Source of the DNA: Chrysomallon squamiferum
Taxonomy: Eukaryota; Mollusca; Gastropoda; Neomphalida; Peltospiridae
NCBI GenBank assembly: GCA_012295275.1
Contig: CM022674.1
Location: 2,485,742-2,545,741 of the forward strand
DNA: 60,000 nucleotides
Direction of reading: 5' to 3'
In this document: piece by piece, positions 38,797 through 50,858 of the stretch
Numbering within the stretch: the first letter of the stretch is position 1
How the letters are laid out: every line of letters starts with the position of its first letter
Translations under genes and position numbers: made by a program
Notes under the pieces: generated by a model
Told to the model about the DNA's origin: nothing
The model's database searches: none
What the model saw: only the letters and a program-made list of their open reading frames with translations

Positions 38797-38888
38797 TTTG
38801 TTTATTTTTATTTATTTAATTGTTTGTTTGTTTGTTTGTTTGTTATTTTATTTGATTATTTATTTACTTATTTATTCGATTTAGGTTG

Positions 38889-38955
<67 letters not shown>
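38752..38955. repeat. (TTTA)n, (TTTG)n and (TA)n microsatellites
   Basis: TTTA 38752-38798, TTTG 38821-38843, TA 38890-38954 (about 65 bp). Confidence 0.95.
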
Positions 38956-38957
<2 letters not shown>

Positions 38958-39455
38958 TAAATTTATTATATTATTTTTTCCCCATTTATTTACTTACTTG
39001 CTTTTTTATACCAATAATCATTTCATATTTATCAATCATGACACAAAATTCTTTTTTTTTTTTTCTTCAAGAATTACGTTGCTGAAATGAAATCAGAATT
39101 CTGTCGTTCTAAAATAAACTGAAAGCTAAGCCGCATCGAATTTGCTAAAACAAACTGCTTAAATGTTTTCTGCGAGTTAAATTATCTCATTACATTAGCT
39201 CGGAATCGTTACAGAATTACACGCACAGATAAGAATCCTTGATTATCATCAGACACGTTCATGTTTGCCCGCTCTGAGGAAGAAGGAAAATTCAATAATG
39301 GCTATTCGTAGGCTGGATCTACTATATATAGACAAACAGACACGTAATTAGACTTACTAACTATTTATAAAACATTGCGCATCATTAAGTTTATGTTCAG
39401 GCGAAATCATTGCTGAGCACGTGTGTACTTACGACTGAATCTTCTACATCAATCA
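38956..39455. other. Unique AT-rich spacer
   Basis: No coding or structural feature recognised. Confidence 0.4.
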
Positions 39456-39458
39456 ATG

Positions 39459-39466
39459 CACGTATG

Positions 39467-39497
<31 letters not shown>

Positions 39498-39720
39498 TTA
39501 TGTGTGTATGTATGTGTGTATGTGTGTGTGTATGTGTGGATGTATGTATGTATGTATGTATGTATGTGTATGTATGTGTATGTATGTATGTATGTGTGTA
39601 TGTATGTATGTATGTATGTGTGTTTATGTATGTATGTATGTGTGTATGTGTGTATGTATATGTATGTATGTGTATGTATGTATGTATGTGTGTGTGTGTG
39701 TATGTGTATGTACGAATGTT
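39459..39720. repeat. (TATG)n/(TGTG)n microsatellite
   Basis: About 260 bp of TATG and TGTG tetranucleotides. Tyr-Val-Cys-Met frames are repeat translations. Confidence 0.95.
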
Positions 39721-40007
39721 AATGTCGGTATCTAAGCATGTTGGTATGCATGTATATACGTATGTGTGTACTTATTAATATATATATATATATATATATG
39801 CACGTAACTGTTATATACAAACATATAAATACATTCACAGGCAAACATATTATATACAAACGTACGTACATTCACAAAGAGTCATTCATTCATTCATTGA
39901 AATATAAACACACACACAGAACTATTCCTATGTGTATTAGTATGTACTTCCCTTCATCTATCTGTCTGTTCATCTATCTATGTCTGTGTGTCTTTCTATC
40001 TTTTCCA

Positions 40008-40040
<33 letters not shown>

Positions 40041-40670
40041 TGCTGTCTGGCTGACTCTTGTCCGTCCGGCCATAATTCCTTTTTTTTACGAAAGTAAGAA
40101 ACGAACGTGGGACACTCACTATTCGCTAAATCGAATTCTCAGAAACTCTGCTACGTTACCAGATACATCTGGAGACTTAATACGTTAAGAGGTTAATAGT
40201 AATCATTGCGTTCCTCGTTCGTCGTCATCCTTTGAGCAAAACACGCGACAAAGAACGTATTTTGAGAAAACATGTCCTTCACGCCAGTTATTAATCTACG
40301 AAACTGATTTGATGTGTTTTGCGAGGTTTTTTATGAGAAAATCGATGCAGTGTTTGTTTTTCGTAGAAATTCACAGACGTCGGGAGACAATGGTTATCGC
40401 TTAATCAAATCAAGCTTCCATCTGCTAGTTGCGATTTCGGCGTAAATAAAGGTTAAAATAATGTCACAGATGTTGCCGTCGCCGTTGTCGTTCTTGTTTT
40501 TCGTATTATGTATTTTTTTTTTCAAGTTGCGAGACGTCGCCATTATCAACGACGTAGTTATCGCTTCTGTCATCTGTATGCGTATTGTAAAAACAAATAT
40601 GTTATCTTGTTGTTGTAAGAAATGATCTATTGATGTTTACTGCTGTTTGTCAAATTACTGTATTCGTATT
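39721..40670. other. Unique region, CpG-containing, no gene recognised
   Basis: A TA tract at 39779-39799 and TCTG units at 39955-40035 interrupt otherwise unique sequence. 40085-40500 is less AT-rich, but I can name nothing in it. Confidence 0.4.
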
Positions 40671-40677
40671 ACTGCTG

Positions 40678-40738
40678 TGACGTCAGATTACTGTTGTTAC
40701 GTCAAATTATGTTCGTTGTTGTTACTGCTGTGACGTCA
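40678..40738. promoter_or_regulatory. Cluster of three CRE-type sites
   Basis: TGACGTCA at 40678-40685, TTACGTCA at 40697-40704 and TGACGTCA at 40731-40738, within a roughly 53-bp duplication built on TGCTGTGACGTCAGATT. TGACGTCA is the palindromic CREB/ATF binding site. No gene is recognised within several kilobases, so it may be an enhancer or merely a repeat containing the motif. Confidence 0.3.
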
Positions 40739-40924
40739 GATTGTGATTATGGTTGTTACCACTAATACTGTTATATAATGATTACTGTTTTTGCTTCTGT
40801 TAAATCTGTAATTAATATTATTGGTGATAGTAATGTTCGTTTAAATTATGTTTATTGTTCTCTTACTGTTAGTATTTTAGAATATGATTATTGTTGTCTT
40901 TGATATTTTTAGTATTTTAGAATA

Positions 40925-40970
40925 TGATTATTGTTGTTTTTATTTTTATTTTTATTTTATTATTTTATTA

Positions 40971-41041
<71 letters not shown>

Positions 41042-41042
41042 G

Positions 41043-41073
<31 letters not shown>

Positions 41074-41170
41074 CACCATCATCATCAAAATAATATAATA
41101 ATAATCATCTTTATCATCATCATTATCATCATCATTACACTCATCTTCCTCGTCATCATTGTTAATGTTA
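40925..41170. repeat. TTTTA, (TTA)n and TCA trinucleotide tract
   Basis: TTA about 100 bp (40973-41073) followed by interrupted TCA/TTA triplets to about 41170. Confidence 0.93.
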
Positions 41171-41900
41171 TCTTCATTATAACGATCATCGATGCTGTTG
41201 AATTTCTGTTGTTATTTACGTGCATTTTCGTTCTGTTCATTTGTTGATGCTGCTGCTGTTGTTCTATTCTTATTAATTAGTTTTCTCCTTTTCTTTTTTT
41301 TTTTTTTTTTTTCTTCTTGTTCTTCTTCTTTGTCTCTTCATCGTCAGCATCGTGATCAAAGTCCTCATTATTACTGCATCATCTTTGTCACCATACGCGT
41401 AATATTTTTTAAGTCTTTTGCTTTCATCTTATCAAAAGTTATAGCATAACTGTCAAATCATATACCGGTATTCATTTCACAGAATCCTCAAAAATATTTA
41501 AAAAAAACAAAACAAAAAAAACATGATATTACGGATCAGGCGAAATAATATTTTTTTTTTTTTTTTTTTTTTTGCTGTTAAACAAAGCATCTCCTCCTAA
41601 TACGAAACGAAGGGACATTAATATTATAATTAATTACATCTTCTTCTTCTCTCGGGGACAAATAAGTTCAAGTGTCTTACGATTTCTCCAAACGAAAGGT
41701 TACACATGTGATCGTCATTTTTTATTTTTATTTTGTTTTTTTTTCTGTGAATTTGAAGTCCATTCATATATTTATATTTTTTCGGTCGTTAAAGACAAAA
41801 GAATCACGAGGTATGTGTCAGAATTTTCGGACGTGATGGATTAATTGTACAAAGCGTTAAAACGTTCGAGATGTCGGGAATAGTGAACGATTACGATTGA
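41171..41900. other. Spacer with triplet remnants and poly-T
   Basis: Poly-T at 41298-41312 and 41551-41572. Frames of 85-90 codons are unrecognised. Confidence 0.4.
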
Positions 41901-41901
41901 C

Positions 41902-41915
41902 GTTACCATGGTAAC
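41902..41915. promoter_or_regulatory. Perfect palindromic RFX X-box
   Basis: GTTACCATGGTAAC is a 14-bp perfect palindrome matching the RFX-family X-box (GTNRCC-N(0-3)-RGYAAC). In animals X-boxes lie near the start of cilium genes. Downstream there is only a short frame that dissolves into poly-Phe, so no target gene is identified. Confidence 0.35.
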
Positions 41916-42815
41916 ACTCGGATGCAGATTTTGAAGCTAATATCCACAGATGAGGCTCTGACAATTTTTTTCTTTTTTTATGTGATTATCTGGAAATACC
42001 AATCTCTTTTTCCTGTTTTATTATTTATAACTGGCAACGACACGTACTTCTTCTTTTCTGTTAAGATAGAGAATATTCGAATCCTCAAAATACGTACTTG
42101 CCAGTGCCAGGTTTCCCACACACAAAAAAAAAAAAAAAAAAAAAAAAATAAGATGAACGCAAACATGACGAAAAACAAAGAACAGAGTGCTTCGTGGGAA
42201 GCGATGATTACTCTTGGTTACCGAACAACTTTTTTTTTTTTTTTTTTTTTTAAAGATTGTCTTGATGGCGGAACTTCAACGTCGTCCGACTTCGGAGGGT
42301 GGGCGAATGGGTGTCATACGTTCGAGTCTCGTCAGCGGCATCTGACGCGGTTAGTGAGGTCGTGATTGAACTTTGTCCTCCTGCGCCATTGCGTTCGTAG
42401 ATATTGTCTGTGTGCAGAGTCTAATCAGACGTACATAAGACAGAGAGAATATTCAAAGCTTAAAACACATAAATTATGCATACACACACACATACATACA
42501 TATATGCATATATGACGATCGTATGTTCCAGAATATATCTTATTGCTTATTAGCTTTTTGCATTGCCAGCTGACACAAGGCTAACAAATTTCTTCAGGTT
42601 ACTTCAATATGAAATAAAAAAAAAATAAAAAAAACGAAAAACCTCACATTTTTTCATTAAATCTTTAATATTAAGTCTTCTAAAGCATCCTTGAAGAATA
42701 TAAATCATTCGATAAATCGTTTAAGCTGTGTACACAGTCACGTCTACGCAGCTGTCGAAATGATTCTCTGTTTGCCTACGTTGACCCTCAGGACGTCGTT
42801 TTGTATTTTATCTTA
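41916..42815. other. Spacer with poly-A/T and a dispersed-repeat segment
   Basis: Poly-A 42123-42148, poly-T 42231-42251. The part 42370-42445 resembles 48820-48895 (shared TTxGTCCTCCTGxGCC and AATCAGACGTACATAAGACA), indicating a dispersed repeat of unknown type. Confidence 0.45.
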
Positions 42816-42817
42816 TT

Positions 42818-42821
<4 letters not shown>

Positions 42822-42897
<76 letters not shown>
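42822..42897. repeat. (CT)n microsatellite
   Basis: About 75 bp of pure CT. Confidence 0.97.
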
Positions 42898-42900
<3 letters not shown>

Positions 42901-43310
42901 TTTTTTTTTCATTAACAGTCTAAAAAATTCCGTTTAGCCACTTCCTCAATCCTCGCTTGACAGCGGGTCACAATTTTCAACCCACTGACTTAATTATTAT
43001 TTTTTTTCTTCTTTTGTCTCTCTCTGGCACCTGGTTTTGTACCCACAGGGTCCGTGGGTCATTGAATCTGATATATACAGCAGACATATGCAAATATTTG
43101 CTCTGAGTCGAAGATTTCCGATATGATGTTTACCCTTAATACGAAGCGAAGCGATCGATAATCGTCCGTACGTCTGTAATTACGAATTTGACGCCGTGTG
43201 CCTCGCAGCACGCGTTAAAAGAAACGGGGATGCAGATTCCACTTGATATACCTACGTCGCTGTCACCAAGAGACATCGTGGCTGATGTTGTCTCAGACTT
43301 CCAGAAGACA
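42898..43310. other. Unique region ending in a long poly-A
   Basis: A GC-balanced segment (43140-43310) ends directly at a 43311-43359 A-tract. This would fit a retroposed sequence with a poly-A tail on the + strand. The short frame in it (ending IPTSLSPRDIVADVVSDFQ) is not recognised. Confidence 0.3.
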
Positions 43311-43316
43311 AAAAAG

Positions 43317-43359
<43 letters not shown>
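43311..43359. repeat. Poly-A tract, nearly 50 bp
   Basis: Almost pure A with one G near 43317. Confidence 0.97.
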
Positions 43360-43361
<2 letters not shown>

Positions 43362-43710
43362 GGAAAGAATTGCTTATAGATTATAAATGGACATACATTA
43401 ACTTTTTTTTAAATTGTTATTTCTTATAATCGTCTCGTTGGTAGAGATTAAGTAAAACAGCTCTTTGAAAACGACTTCTCGATTATAATATTATATACGC
43501 ATTATAATGTCAGACAATATACTGATTACTGATGCAGATAATGCAAATAATTAAACGGACGAAGAACTTCTAGTACAGTGGTAATCTGATTGCTAATAAA
43601 TATTAACTAAACAGTTAATGAATCGGCGTGTAAGATATTTATGTCTGCACGTTTGTGCGTTTGTGTGCGTGAGTACGTGTAAGTGTGCGAATAGATATGC
43701 GTTAATGATC

Positions 43711-43715
<5 letters not shown>

Positions 43716-43762
<47 letters not shown>
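43716..43762. repeat. (ATT)n microsatellite
   Basis: About 46 bp of ATT. Confidence 0.95.
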
Positions 43763-43834
43763 TTTTATTTCATTATATTTTTTTAAAATTATTTATATAT
43801 ATATATTTTTTTTTTTTTTCTGTGTAAGAAACAT

Positions 43835-44137
43835 TTAGCTATATAAAACTAAAAAAAAAAAAAAAATAATTTCACAGAAACTAGTGGTCGAGAAGAGCAT
43901 GAAGTACTGTTCAGGTACTTTTGACATTCCGCTGTCAATTTCTTTCTCAGTTTTTCGCCGTTGGTCCTCATCATCTGATGACGTAGATTTCGCAGATAAT
44001 CGTAAATCTTTAATAGTGTTGTGTGTACAGACAGACAGCAGAGATTTCACTGCTGAAATACACGGCTGTAACATTTTCCACTTTTGCACCAAAACAGTTT
44101 TTGACGATCTTAAATATTTAAAAAATTTAGTAGTCAC
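43835..44137 (-). CDS. Unrecognised 100-codon ORF (doubtful)
   Basis: Mixed-composition frame with a Ser/Asp/Glu/Lys-rich centre (STSSDDEDQRRKTEKEIDSG) and a low-complexity Phe end from a poly-A run. The opposite strand is also open across it (43884-44357). Only one can be real and both may be chance. No domain recognised. Confidence 0.15.
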   Translation of the reverse strand: MTTKFFKYLRSSKTVLVQKWKMLQPCISAVKSLLSVCTHNTIKDLRLSAKSTSSDDEDQRRKTEKEIDSGMSKVPEQYFMLFSTTSFCEIIFFFFLVLYS

Positions 44138-44240
44138 TTCGTATTATTACTTATTTAGGCGCGATAAATTAAAAACAGATTTGCAGATATCTTCGTTGTC
44201 GTTGCAGGATTCTTTAGTTATATATATATATGTACGTATA

Positions 44241-44243
44241 TAT

Positions 44244-44280
<37 letters not shown>

Positions 44281-44379
44281 TTTTATTAATTATTATTTAT
44301 TTAGTAGTAGTAGTACTAGCAGTATATATGGAAATAGGTAGGTATATAGACAGATAGATCGATCGAGAGAAAGAGAGAG

Positions 44380-44436
<57 letters not shown>
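44241..44436. repeat. (TTTA)n, GATA/GATC and (GA)n tracts
   Basis: TTTA 44241-44276, short AGT, then GA 44387-44434. Confidence 0.93.
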
Positions 44437-44926
<490 letters not shown>

Positions 44927-45262
44927 CTGAAGTTGAAGAGAAGGTTTTGTTATTCAGATATCTTTATTCGACAAATTCACAGTTGGTGCGTTCCGTAGCT
45001 TTCTTCTCATAGATCTAACAGTTTTGAATTCACAACTAGTGAAGAAAATAGTACTTAAATATTCATTATTTGTACCAGCATTTTCTCTCTTCCGTGAGTA
45101 TTTTGTAATATTTTCTGAAAGTGAATGAGAAAAATGTCTAAATACGTATTTGGTTTCTCACCAATAGGCCTCCTACGTAGAAGGATGTTCGTTACATCCG
45201 GTTAGAGAATATATGAGTAATGTGACTGTTTAGGTATATACCGTATGTATGTATGTATAATT
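44927..45262. other. Unique spacer
   Basis: AT-rich unique sequence. No feature recognised. Confidence 0.4.
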
Positions 45263-45263
45263 G

Positions 45264-45265
<2 letters not shown>

Positions 45266-45353
<88 letters not shown>

Positions 45354-45360
45354 CATAATC
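45266..45360. repeat. (AAT)n microsatellite
   Basis: About 86 bp of perfect AAT. Confidence 0.97.
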
Positions 45361-45570
45361 ATAAACATCAATCCATTTTTCATACAAGCATACATTTGTA
45401 TATACATTACAAACACTTACGCAATCGCATACACATATTAAAAATGATTTATGTTTTATACATATATAATTTAACAAATGATTTAATCTTTGAACTTTAA
45501 TATACATGTGTGTATCCATCTGTCTATCTATCTATCTACTTATATATATATCTCTCTCTCTCTCGCTCGC

Positions 45571-45592
45571 TCTCAAATCAGTTAAAAGATAA

Positions 45593-45653
<61 letters not shown>

Positions 45654-46023
45654 CAAAAGTAAATCACACAAATAATATGTAAAAAGAAACCCAGTTAAAT
45701 CTTGGGTCTACAAAAAACATAGTCAGAGATATTGTCAGCTGGTCGCTGTATTTTTCATAATTAAAGAAAAAAAAAAAGCACTTAGCAACATTTCAGAAGT
45801 TAAAGACTGATAAATCATTTAGAAAAACGTCAAGCGTTTGTTTCTAATTCTCTGTGATCTTCACGGAGGTCACTGTGTTCGAGCGTGAATGAATGAACGT
45901 GTTTGTGTGCGTCTACGTGTCGATTTTGAGTGAGTATTTTGAATATCTTGATACGTGTTCCTTATATTTATATCTTTATTTCTGCCTCATTCACGCTCAC
46001 TGCCGCTCCACCCTCAGTCAGTA

Positions 46024-46119
<96 letters not shown>

Positions 46120-46121
46120 CC
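45571..46121 (+). repeat. Composite repeat, copy IV (C end-TAA-D-F-CT)
   Basis: CAAATCAGTTAAAAGATAAA (end of block C), TAA run (45594-45651), D (45655-45830), F (45830-46020) and CT (46027-46119). No minisatellite and no G-rich hairpin between D and F, and no block A after the CT tract. It lies on the + strand 12 kb from the main array. Confidence 0.9.
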
Positions 46122-46191
46122 TTCCTTCTACATCCAACAAAATTTGAATATGAAGACTCCACTCTCCGTATATTGTTTAGCAACGACTGTT

Positions 46192-46420
<229 letters not shown>

Positions 46421-46424
46421 TATA

Positions 46425-47172
46425 CAGTGGTAGCTCGTCTTACGAGTGCCCCAGCTTACGAGTTTTCCGAGTTATGAGCAGTCGCTTGGTCGATTTTTTG
46501 CTTTGAGTTCCGAGTTACGAGCGAGTTTCAGATACAACGCCGCTAGTTGGCGCAACGAACAACACAACATCCGGCCAGCATCCCGCGTCTCTCTCGTTTA
46601 CTCCACTTGGTTACCTGGCCGTGGAAACATCTCTGTTGTGTTTTGTTTTGCCAAATTTCGTTTTTCTGACCATGGATCGTAAGAAAGTGAGTGCAAAGGA
46701 CAGAACTGAGAAGAAGAAACGGACGATGTCCATTGAATTAAAGCTTGAATTCATAGAAAATCATGAGCGAGGTGTGCTTATAGTCGACTTGGGTAGGCAG
46801 TACGAGCGTAGAACCACATTGGCGCAGAAGGAGTCGATAAAGGCTGTAACTGCAGCCAAAGGCGTTAAAATAAAATGGTCTGATGTGCAAGAAAAATACA
46901 CTTTAAAAATAAACTCAATTTACTTCTTTACATTCTCTTTTATTTTGTTTTTTTTTATAATATTTGTCATTTATAAATATATTTTTCGTATTTAAAAACA
47001 CGTTTCCCCAAAATAGCGTTCTTTTTGTTTGTTTTTTTTTTTGTAGGGGGTCTGGAACGGATTAATAGTATTTCAATTAATTTCAGCCGGGAAAATTGAT
47101 TTGATATACGAGCAAATTGAGATACGAGCTGGGTCACGCAACGAGTTAAACTCGTAAGTCAAGGTACCACTG
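46425..47172 (+). mobile_element. Tigger/pogo-type DNA transposon, internally deleted
   Basis: 748 bp bounded by inverted termini CAGTGGTAGCTCGTCTTACG (46425) and the inverse of CTTACGAGxxxxCCACTG-type sequence ending ...GGTACCACTG (47172). Subterminal GATACGAGC repeats also occur, as in the Tigger group of the Tc1/mariner superfamily. The left flank has TA, as expected; the right flank reads AT, so the target duplication is imperfect. It retains the start of a transposase gene and then jumps to 3' sequence, so it is non-autonomous. Confidence 0.88.
46672..46995 (+). pseudogene. Tigger transposase, N-terminal fragment
   Basis: From Met at 46672 the frame reads MDRKKVSAKDRTEKKKRTMS and then a helix-turn-helix of the psq/CENP-B type (IELKLEFIENHERGVLIVDL, GRQYER). 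KESIKAVTAAKGVKIK follows, after which it loses similarity and runs into 3' non-coding sequence ending in a hydrophobic artefact at 46995. The second DNA-binding domain and DDE nuclease domain are absent. An in-frame Met at 46621 lies upstream and is less likely as start. Confidence 0.82.
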
Positions 47173-47177
47173 ATTTC

Positions 47178-47523
47178 CTTCAGATGATCTAGCATCAAAC
47201 AATTCACTAATAACAGCATTCAGCTTCAGTGTTTTCATTGTATAAATCCTCTTCCTCACTTAATTTTTTTTTTATCTCTTTTTTCCCATTCTATCAGTTT
47301 ACGTTCATCATCGGCAGAATGATGATCATCCATTATTGTTCAACGTACTACCACCTAAGCTTTACGTTTAATTGATTCCTCGTTCTACACGCATCCTAAA
47401 AGCTATTAGTGTCGCCAGATTTCGTAACCTAACACGGTTGTGTGCGATTTACGTTTGCTCTGGATAAAAGAATGCTCTGCTGGGCAAAGCAAACAATCAC
47501 TGGTTTATAGAGGCATTTGCCAT
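47178..47523 (+). repeat. Large inverted repeat, left arm
   Basis: About 346 bp whose reverse complement matches 48285-48638 at roughly 90-95% by eye. The pair shares, for example, CGTACTACCACCTAAGCTTT, GATTCCTCGTTCTACACGCA and GGTTTATAGAGGCATTTGCC. The left arm begins within 6 bp of the end of the Tigger element. No coding content recognised. Confidence 0.93.
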
Positions 47524-47925
47524 AATTTGATATTAAAATAAATGAAGACAAATCTTCAGAATTTTGTTCCTGTCACGCATATGAATTAAAAACGCCTACT
47601 GATCTGTTTGGTCTGTTTCGATCGATAACGTTTCCGAGGACTTCAGTAGCCAATTCATTCAAATACACAGTGTCATACCTGTTGAGTTTCTCAACTGCAA
47701 CTTAATTTACATAAGTCTTGAAGAAGTCTCAAAATGAAGAATAAACAAACATGTTGTCCAGCGTAAAGAAACGAACTTTATCTCTGATTTTTCGACTTTT
47801 GAGTAATTAATTTGAGTTTCTCTCACATCACATGTCATCTTAGACAGTACGACAAGAATTTCAAAATAATTCCTATTAGATTCTTTCCAACGTTGTCACG
47901 ATATCTTTATTAACTTTTGTCTCAT

Positions 47926-48148
<223 letters not shown>

Positions 48149-48284
48149 TAAGTAAGTTACTGGTGCTGTATGATCTCATGTTTTTCCCTCTATATCCAAC
48201 ATCACTGAAAAGTCAACACTCGAGTCCCCGTGGATTATTAAGGAAAGACTGTTTAGTGATGCTTGTTCTTATTTTGTCTTACTA

Positions 48285-48638
48285 ATGGCAAATGCCTCTA
48301 TAAACCAGTGATTGTTTGCTTTGCCCAGCAGCGCATTCTTTTATCCAGAGCAAACGTAAATCGCACACGACCGTGTTAGGTTACGAAATATGGCGACACT
48401 AATAGCTTTTAGGATGCGTGTAGAACGAGGAATCAATTAAACATAAAGCTTAGGTGGTAGTACGTTGAACAGTAATGGATGATCATCATTCTGTCGATGA
48501 TGAACGTAAACTGATAGAATGGGGAAAAAGAGATAATAAAAAAAAATTGAAGTAAGGAAGAGGATTTATACAATGAACACTGCATCACTGAAGGTGAATG
48601 CTGTTACTAGCGAATCGTTTGATGCTAGACTATCTGAA
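48285..48638 (-). repeat. Large inverted repeat, right arm
   Basis: Inverse copy of 47178-47523, from ATGGCAAATGCC to GACTATCTGAA. Differences are mostly single substitutions plus a few 1-2 bp indels. Confidence 0.93.
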
Positions 48639-48796
48639 CAAAGGTTTTTTTTGTTATGCAGATGTTTATAATCAGTTTAGTTTCGTTTCAATACGAACTA
48701 TTCTCTATCTTTACATTACTGTAGAATTCACATACTACATGTACAAGTACATATATCTATACCTATACACGCATACGCACACATACACACGCAGGG

Positions 48797-48922
48797 ATGT
48801 ACAGCTTTTTAAGATGGTGATCGGACTTCGTCCTCCTGTGCCGTTTTGTTCCCGAAAGTTGCCTATGTGCAGAATCTAATCAGACGTACATAAGACAACA
48901 TTAATAAATCAATACATTAATA

Positions 48923-48965
<43 letters not shown>
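48797..48965. repeat. Dispersed-repeat segment plus (CA)n
   Basis: 48820-48895 resembles 42370-42445; (CA)n at 48926-48964. Confidence 0.6.
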
Positions 48966-48970
<5 letters not shown>

Positions 48971-49518
48971 TAAGAAAAACAAAACTGGACAGAGATACTC
49001 TCGTTTTTTCTGTTGATCTTTATATCAATATTTATATTTTTCTCTATGTCCTTCTCTTTTTCTTTCTCTTTCTTTCTATTTGTCTTTTACTTCCACTGTT
49101 ACGTTCTCGTTCTCATTTTCTGCCTGCTTCGCTCTTTCTCTCTGTGTACCTTTCCATTCGTACATCCGTCTATGTGTCTATATATATATTTCACACTATG
49201 TGGTTCCACCCACTTTCAGAAGGAAGGGAAAGAACTTTGATTGTTTGCTGCTGGCGTCAAGAGTTACTGTTCATGAACGTGAAACTTCGAAGTTGAATAT
49301 AGCGAGTAAAACAACAGATGGACAAAGGATATAAAGAGAGAAGTAAAAAAAAAAAATAATAATAAAAAAATACAAGGAATAAAAAAATCAATGAAGAAAA
49401 AACATGAGGTTGAGGAAAATAATAATGGTGGCCTAAAGAGAAAGAGACTTGGAGGCTTGAAAGAGATTTAATAAAACTAACAGAAAACAAAGATGTGCAC
49501 CATTTTACCATTACTTTA
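48966..49518. other. Spacer, CT- and A-rich parts
   Basis: Pyrimidine-rich 49010-49190, A-rich 49345-49470. No gene recognised. Confidence 0.4.
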
Positions 49519-49520
49519 TA

Positions 49521-49555
<35 letters not shown>

Positions 49556-49557
49556 AA

Positions 49558-49619
<62 letters not shown>
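49519..49619. repeat. (TTA)n microsatellite
   Basis: About 100 bp of TTA with one AAATA interruption near 49553. Confidence 0.95.
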
Positions 49620-49620
<1 letters not shown>

Positions 49621-50219
49621 GTTTATAATATTTTTAGGGTAAATGATATATACATTGCACTGATCATTTTATATCATTCCATACATAAATTATGAAAACA
49701 ATTTCTAACATTAACGAGTAAAACTAAATAAGAATTTGAAATGTGACGAAATCGTAACACAAATTTAAACGCAGTTAAAATACAAATCAGTCAGTTTTAA
49801 TATGTTTGGCAAATGTTTATGAAACTGTAATATTGTAAAATTGTAAGTAACAGCAGTTACATCATAACAGAAGACAAGAAAGAGAGAACAGAGAAGAAAG
49901 GGGAAAAAAGGCAAGAAAGGAAGCAAGCAATGAATGAATGGAAAACTGAAAGTACAGAAGATGAAATGGTATGTGAAAAATACTTTTATGTAATTAACAA
50001 AATACATGCAAATATTTCCACCTAATTCTATAATATAATAACATATTCTCTCGCAAATATCTAAAGGGTTTTAGGAAGATTCTTTATATTCATTTGAAAG
50101 TCATAACAAAAATACCCTGCAGATTTTTCTACCTCTATGCCTATAGATTTTTCTCTCTCCCTCTACATCTCTGTATATCTTTCTCTCCATCTTCCTGAGC
50201 GGTTGCTTTAACTGAATCC
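49620..50219. other. AT-rich spacer
   Basis: Unique AT-rich sequence leading to the duplicated locus. No gene recognised. Confidence 0.4.
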
Positions 50220-50253
50220 AACATCAAATCAGCTACAAAGCAAGGTTACCCTG

Positions 50254-50532
50254 CAGTTTTCAGTGACGCCGAACTAGCGATATTAAAGTTCAGTGAAATT
50301 TAGCGAACAGAAAACTCTGCAATCTGATTGGACAGCGTGATAATTATTCATTCCTCTTTTGCCTGATCACGTTTTATCACTCTGGTTTCCTGTTACGCAC
50401 AGCACGACTGCTATCTGGTACAGTTAGTTTCTCTTTATAAGGAAAGCTTTGTCTGTTTGCCGTTCACATTGCTGCCAGCTTGCTGACTGAACAACGAACA
50501 CTCACAAACGTACAAATCTTAAATTTTTTGCT
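50254..50532 (+). promoter_or_regulatory. Promoter-like block of duplicated locus, copy 1
   Basis: Contains an inverted CCAAT (ATTGG at 50327-50331) and TATAAG at 50436-50441, about 95 bp before the ATG of the short ORF. By eye the block differs at only about three positions from 53508-53794, although flanking DNA of the two copies has diverged by roughly 15-20%. That contrast suggests constraint or recent gene conversion. Confidence 0.5.
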
Positions 50533-50730
50533 ATGTCTATCGTACTTCCTTCAGCTCTTACGTTCTCGTGTGCCAGAGAAGAAGAAATGACGGGACAGAA
50601 GTCTAACGATTTCTTCATGAAGAGAGAGGAAGAACGTCCCGTTTCGATGACACCAAATGAATATGACAGCAGTGGAGGAATTCGTGAATTCATCATAGAA
50701 CGACGAAACGCGAAAACATTTCTCTGGTAG
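50533..50730 (+). CDS. Short duplicated ORF, copy 1, probable first exon; product unknown
   Basis: 65 codons, starting MSIVLPSALTFSCAREEEMT and ending with TGG-TAG. The sequence CTG|GTAGGA at the end is donor-like (CTG|GTAAGA in copy 2), so this may be exon 1 of a longer product. The first 14 residues are moderately hydrophobic but not a clear signal peptide; the rest is charged and hydrophilic. Compared with copy 2, codons 1-24 are identical at the nucleotide level. From codon 25 on there are 15 substitutions in 12 codons and none is silent. No family recognised. An AATAAA lies at 51363. Confidence 0.4.
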   Translation: MSIVLPSALTFSCAREEEMTGQKSNDFFMKREEERPVSMTPNEYDSSGGIREFIIERRNAKTFLW

Positions 50731-50858
50731 GATGCCAATTTCAAAGTTGATCCGAAGAACATTTTTCGAAGCTAAGTAAAGGCAGGAAAATTGTATGTCT
50801 TTGTGGAATCCAAGAAAAGTTATAAATTGAAGAATTGTTTTTTAATTAGCTAAGAAAA

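Noticed and set aside
38824-39090. Frames through TTTA, TA and poly-T tracts
   Set aside because: Low-complexity translations (Tyr-Ile, Leu-Phe) with no domain.
45192-45519. Poly-Ile, poly-Asn and poly-Tyr frames
   Set aside because: Translations of an 86-bp AAT microsatellite in different frames.
46621-46671. Upstream Met as start of the Tigger transposase
   Set aside because: The 17 extra residues are hydrophobic and unlike transposase N-termini. Met at 46672 begins the recognisable basic, helix-turn-helix sequence.
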